Shown in pieces: positions 7,380-9,034 of a DNA stretch of 9,034 nt. Each line of letters begins with the position of its first letter. The first letter of the stretch is position 1. The position numbers were made by a program, and so were the translations under genes. The stretch comes from Desulfobacterales bacterium. GTDB taxonomy: Bacteria; Desulfobacterota; Desulfobacteria; Desulfobacterales; UBA5852. The stretch spans positions 1 to 9,034 of the forward strand of contig JASJBQ010000197.1 of assembly GCA_030066455.1 (NCBI GenBank), read 5' to 3'. Below the pieces are notes generated by a model. That model was not told where the DNA came from and made no database searches. It worked only from the letters and a program-made list of their open reading frames with translations.

Positions 7380-7404
7380 CGGACGCCCGCGCTGTTTGCG
7401 TCCG
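7380..7404. repeat. Inverted repeat upstream of prfA
   Basis: The seven-base arms CGGACGC (7380-7386) and GCGTCCG (7398-7404) are perfect inverted copies around an 11-nt loop. It lies between the larger nested repeat and the prfA ribosome binding site, so it would be in the prfA 5' untranslated RNA. No T-run follows on the minus strand. Confidence 0.5.
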
Positions 7405-7431
7405 TTTCCGCCCGGTGGAAGGCAACAACGC

Positions 7432-7495
7432 CAGGCACCACAACAAACGGCCCCTCATCACCGCATTGGTGAAAAGGGGCTTCAGGTGGTGCCTG
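7432..7495. repeat. 64-bp nested inverted repeat between rpmE and prfA
   Basis: The outer arms CAGGCACCAC (7432-7441) and GTGGTGCCTG (7486-7495) are perfect 10-base inverted copies. Inside them GCCCCT (7450-7455) pairs with AGGGGC (7475-7480). Inside that, TCACC (7458-7462) pairs with GGTGA (7468-7472) around the loop GCATT. In all, 21 pairs fall in one 64-bp unit, with an asymmetric interior loop (8 and 5 nt) between outer and middle stems. No T-run follows on either strand, so it is not a classical intrinsic terminator. It could be a structured prfA leader or a copy of a dispersed palindromic repeat; the sequence alone does not decide. Confidence 0.8.
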
Positions 7496-7503
7496 CTCGC
7501 GGA

Positions 7504-7554
7504 CCAAAAACGCCGGCAGAAGTGTCGGTGCGCTTTTAGGCCGGCGATTTTTGG
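7504..7554 (-). terminator. Intrinsic terminator overlapping the rpmE stop codon, possibly bidirectional
   Basis: On the minus strand CGCCGGC (7546-7540) pairs with GCCGGCG (7517-7511), and the second arm is followed by TTTTT (7510-7506). The flanks also match: CCAAAAA (7554-7548) pairs with TTTTTGG (7510-7504), with a single unpaired T at 7547. The 22-nt loop is long for a terminator. The first arm encodes the last rpmE codons, and the TAA (7538-7536) sits in the loop. A T-run also follows the stem on the plus strand, so it could stop transcription from either side. Confidence 0.7.
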
Positions 7555-7751
7555 AACTTTTCGTACTTCTTCCGAAACCGTTCGATCCGGCCAGCGGTGT
7601 CCACCAGCTTCTGTTTGCCGGTAAAAAACGGATGGCACTTGGAGCAGATTTCCACCGTAATATCCTTGCGGGTCGATCCGGTTTCAACCACCGCCCCGCA
7701 GTGGCAGGATATTTTGGTCTGACCGTATTTTGGGTGAATATCTTTTTTCAT
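7536..7751 (-). CDS. rpmE: 50S ribosomal protein L31, zinc-binding (C+) form, 71 aa
   Basis: L31 is a small protein of the large subunit that bridges the central protuberance to the 30S head. The sequence begins [10 protein letters not shown], typical of the family. It has four cysteines, C16 and C18 (CHC) plus C36 and C39 (CSKC), forming the zinc site that marks the zinc-containing paralogue, followed by [24 protein letters not shown]. Length is normal. The ATG at 7751 has AGGGA 6 nt upstream. It follows rho by 27 nt, so the two are likely co-transcribed. Its end lies within a terminator-like stem that would close the rho-rpmE unit. Because the zinc site is present, expression may depend on zinc status in organisms with a second L31, but no Zur-like site is apparent here. 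Confidence 0.97.
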   Translation of the reverse strand: MKKDIHPKYGQTKISCHCGAVVETGSTRKDITVEICSKCHPFFTGKQKLVDTAGRIERFRKKYEKFQKSPA

Positions 7752-7777
7752 GATACGTCCCTATCTCCAGATTGGCA

Positions 7778-9025
7778 TTAAGTGTTCATCGATTGCAGAA
7801 AATCGCTATTATCAACTGTTCCGCCGATTTTTTCAAGTAAAAATTCCATGCTGTCCACCGGATTGAGGGACGCCAGCAGTTTGCGCAGGATCCAGACGCG
7901 GTTGAGGACGTCGGCCTGCATGAGCAGTTCCTCTTTGCGGGTGCCGGACTTTTTGATGTCGATGGCCGGGAAGACGCGTTTGTCGGCCAGGCGACGGTCG
8001 AGAACCAGTTCCATGTTACCGGTCCCCTTGAATTCCTCGAAGATAACCTCATCCATGCGGCTGCCGGTATCGATCAGCGCCGTGGCGATGATGGTCAGGC
8101 TGCCGCCCTCCTCGATATTGCGGGCCGCACCGAAAAAGCGTTTGGGACGCTGCAGGGCATTCGAGTCCACACCACCCGAAAGGATCTTGCCGCTGGGGGG
8201 CACCACCGAGTTGTAGGCCCGCGCCAGTCGGGTAATGCTGTCCAGCAGGATGACCACGTCTTTTTTGTGCTCCACCAGGCGCTTGGCTTTTTCAATCACC
8301 ATCTCGGCCACCTGCACGTGACGCTCGGCCGGCTCGTCGAAAGTGGAGCTGATCACCTCGGCGTCAACCGAACGCTGCATATCCGTCACTTCTTCCGGAC
8401 GCTCGTCGATCAGGAGGACAAAGGGCACGACGTTCTTGTGGCTGGCGATGATGCTGTTGGCGATGTTCTGCAGCAGCATGGTCTTGCCGGTGCGCGGGGG
8501 CGAGACGATCAGGCCGCGCTGGCCGAATCCGATGGGCGTCATCAGGTCCATGATGCGGGTGGAATAGTTGTCGGCCTCGATTTCGAGGTTGACCTTGCGC
8601 TCCGGATAAAGCGGGGTCAGGTTGTCGAACAGGATCTTCTCGCGGGCAACCTCGGGGTCTTCGTAGTTGACGGCTTCCACCTTGAGCAGGGCGAAATAGC
8701 GCTCGGACTCTTTGGGCTGACGGATCTGCCCGGATACCGTGTCACCGGTGCGCAGATTGAAGCGGCGGATCTGGGAAGGCGAGACATAAATATCATCGGG
8801 CCCGGGGAGATAGTTGTAGCTCGGCGAGCGCAGGAAACCGAATCCGTCCGGCAGAATCTCCAGCGTACCGACGCCATAGATCGAGCCGTTCTTTTCGATA
8901 TGCGCCTGAAGCAAGGCAAAGATGAGCTCCTGTTTGCGCATACCAGCTGCCCCTTCGATTTTGAATTTCTTCGCCATCTGGGTCAGCTCACTGATTTTCA
9001 TGTCTTTCAATTCACTGATATTCAT
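7778..9025 (-). CDS. rho: Transcription termination factor Rho, 415 aa
   Basis: Rho is a hexameric RNA-dependent ATPase that loads on untranslated C-rich RNA, translocates to RNA polymerase and ends transcription. The N-terminal helical domain is at about 1-47. The cold-shock-like primary RNA-binding domain follows, with [10 protein letters not shown] (58-67) and [21 protein letters not shown] (75-95). The ATPase core has the P-loop PPRTGKT at 176-182 and [15 protein letters not shown] (258-272) with the Walker B Asp. The secondary RNA-binding Q-loop region is [11 protein letters not shown] at 281-291, and [13 protein letters not shown] residues follow as KRFFGAARN. Length is close to E. coli Rho (419), with none of the N-terminal insertions found in some phyla. 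The start is firm: an in-frame TGA precedes the ATG, and [14 protein letters not shown] aligns with the E. coli N-terminus. Only 9 nt of upstream sequence are in the window, so promoter and leader regulation cannot be judged. Confidence 0.98.
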   Translation of the reverse strand: MNISELKDMKISELTQMAKKFKIEGAAGMRKQELIFALLQAHIEKNGSIYGVGTLEILPDGFGFLRSPSYNYLPGPDDIYVSPSQIRRFNLRTGDTVSGQIRQPKESERYFALLKVEAVNYEDPEVAREKILFDNLTPLYPERKVNLEIEADNYSTRIMDLMTPIGFGQRGLIVSPPRTGKTMLLQNIANSIIASHKNVVPFVLLIDERPEEVTDMQRSVDAEVISSTFDEPAERHVQVAEMVIEKAKRLVEHKKDVVILLDSITRLARAYNSVVPPSGKILSGGVDSNALQRPKRFFGAARNIEEGGSLTIIATALIDTGSRMDEVIFEEFKGTGNMELVLDRRLADKRVFPAIDIKKSGTRKEELLMQADVLNRVWILRKLLASLNPVDSMEFLLEKIGGTVDNSDFLQSMNT

Positions 9026-9034
9026 TCAAATATC

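Noticed and set aside
1..9034. A novel defence, mobile or biosynthetic system
   Set aside because: All coding space is filled by recognised housekeeping genes on one strand. No integrase, transposase, CRISPR repeat, toxin-antitoxin pair or unknown gene was found.

Overview
This 9,034-bp window is a GC-rich (roughly 60% by eye) stretch of bacterial chromosome, packed with eleven housekeeping genes that all lie on the minus strand. In transcription order (high to low coordinate) they are rho, rpmE, prfA, prmC, then rpsB, tsf, pyrH, frr, uppS, cdsA and the 5' part of dxr. No mobile element, CRISPR array, tRNA, rRNA or accessory cassette is visible. The protein sequences (short EF-Ts of 199 residues, S2 with a long acidic tail, cysteine-containing L31, Rho without N-terminal insertion) and the joining of rho-rpmE-prfA-prmC to the rpsB cluster suggest a Deltaproteobacterium in the broad sense (Desulfobacterota, possibly a Desulfosarcina/Desulfococcus-like sulfate reducer). 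That placement is inferred from protein resemblance, not from a search.

Region 1 (about 9025 to 5413) is a transcription and translation termination block. It holds the termination factor Rho, ribosomal protein L31, release factor RF1 and PrmC, the methyltransferase that modifies the GGQ glutamine of RF1. A strong intrinsic-terminator-like stem overlaps the rpmE stop codon. The 199-bp rpmE-prfA gap also holds a striking 64-bp nested inverted repeat and a smaller hairpin. prmC overlaps prfA by 14 nt.

Region 2 (5412 to 5162) is a 251-bp gap before rpsB. Its rpsB-proximal part can fold, on the minus strand, into two nested stems followed by a hairpin whose CCCC loop can pair with an upstream GGGG. 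This is a plausible S2-responsive leader of the rpsB-tsf mRNA.

Region 3 (5161 to 1) is the widely conserved rpsB-tsf-pyrH-frr cluster (S2, EF-Ts, UMP kinase, ribosome recycling factor) followed by lipid and isoprenoid genes: uppS (undecaprenyl diphosphate synthase), cdsA (CDP-diacylglycerol synthase) and dxr (DXP reductoisomerase, cut by the window edge). Junctions are very tight: 4 nt rpsB/tsf, 1 nt tsf/pyrH with the chosen start, 11-nt overlap frr/uppS, and a TGATG overlap cdsA/dxr. This suggests one polycistronic, translationally coupled unit. Two genes, pyrH and uppS, appear to use TTG starts supported by Shine-Dalgarno sequences.

No exotic or undescribed protein system is apparent. The points worth a second look are RNA-level and gene-boundary features: the rpsB leader fold, the rpmE terminator, the nested repeat before prfA, the S2 tail and the start-codon assignments.
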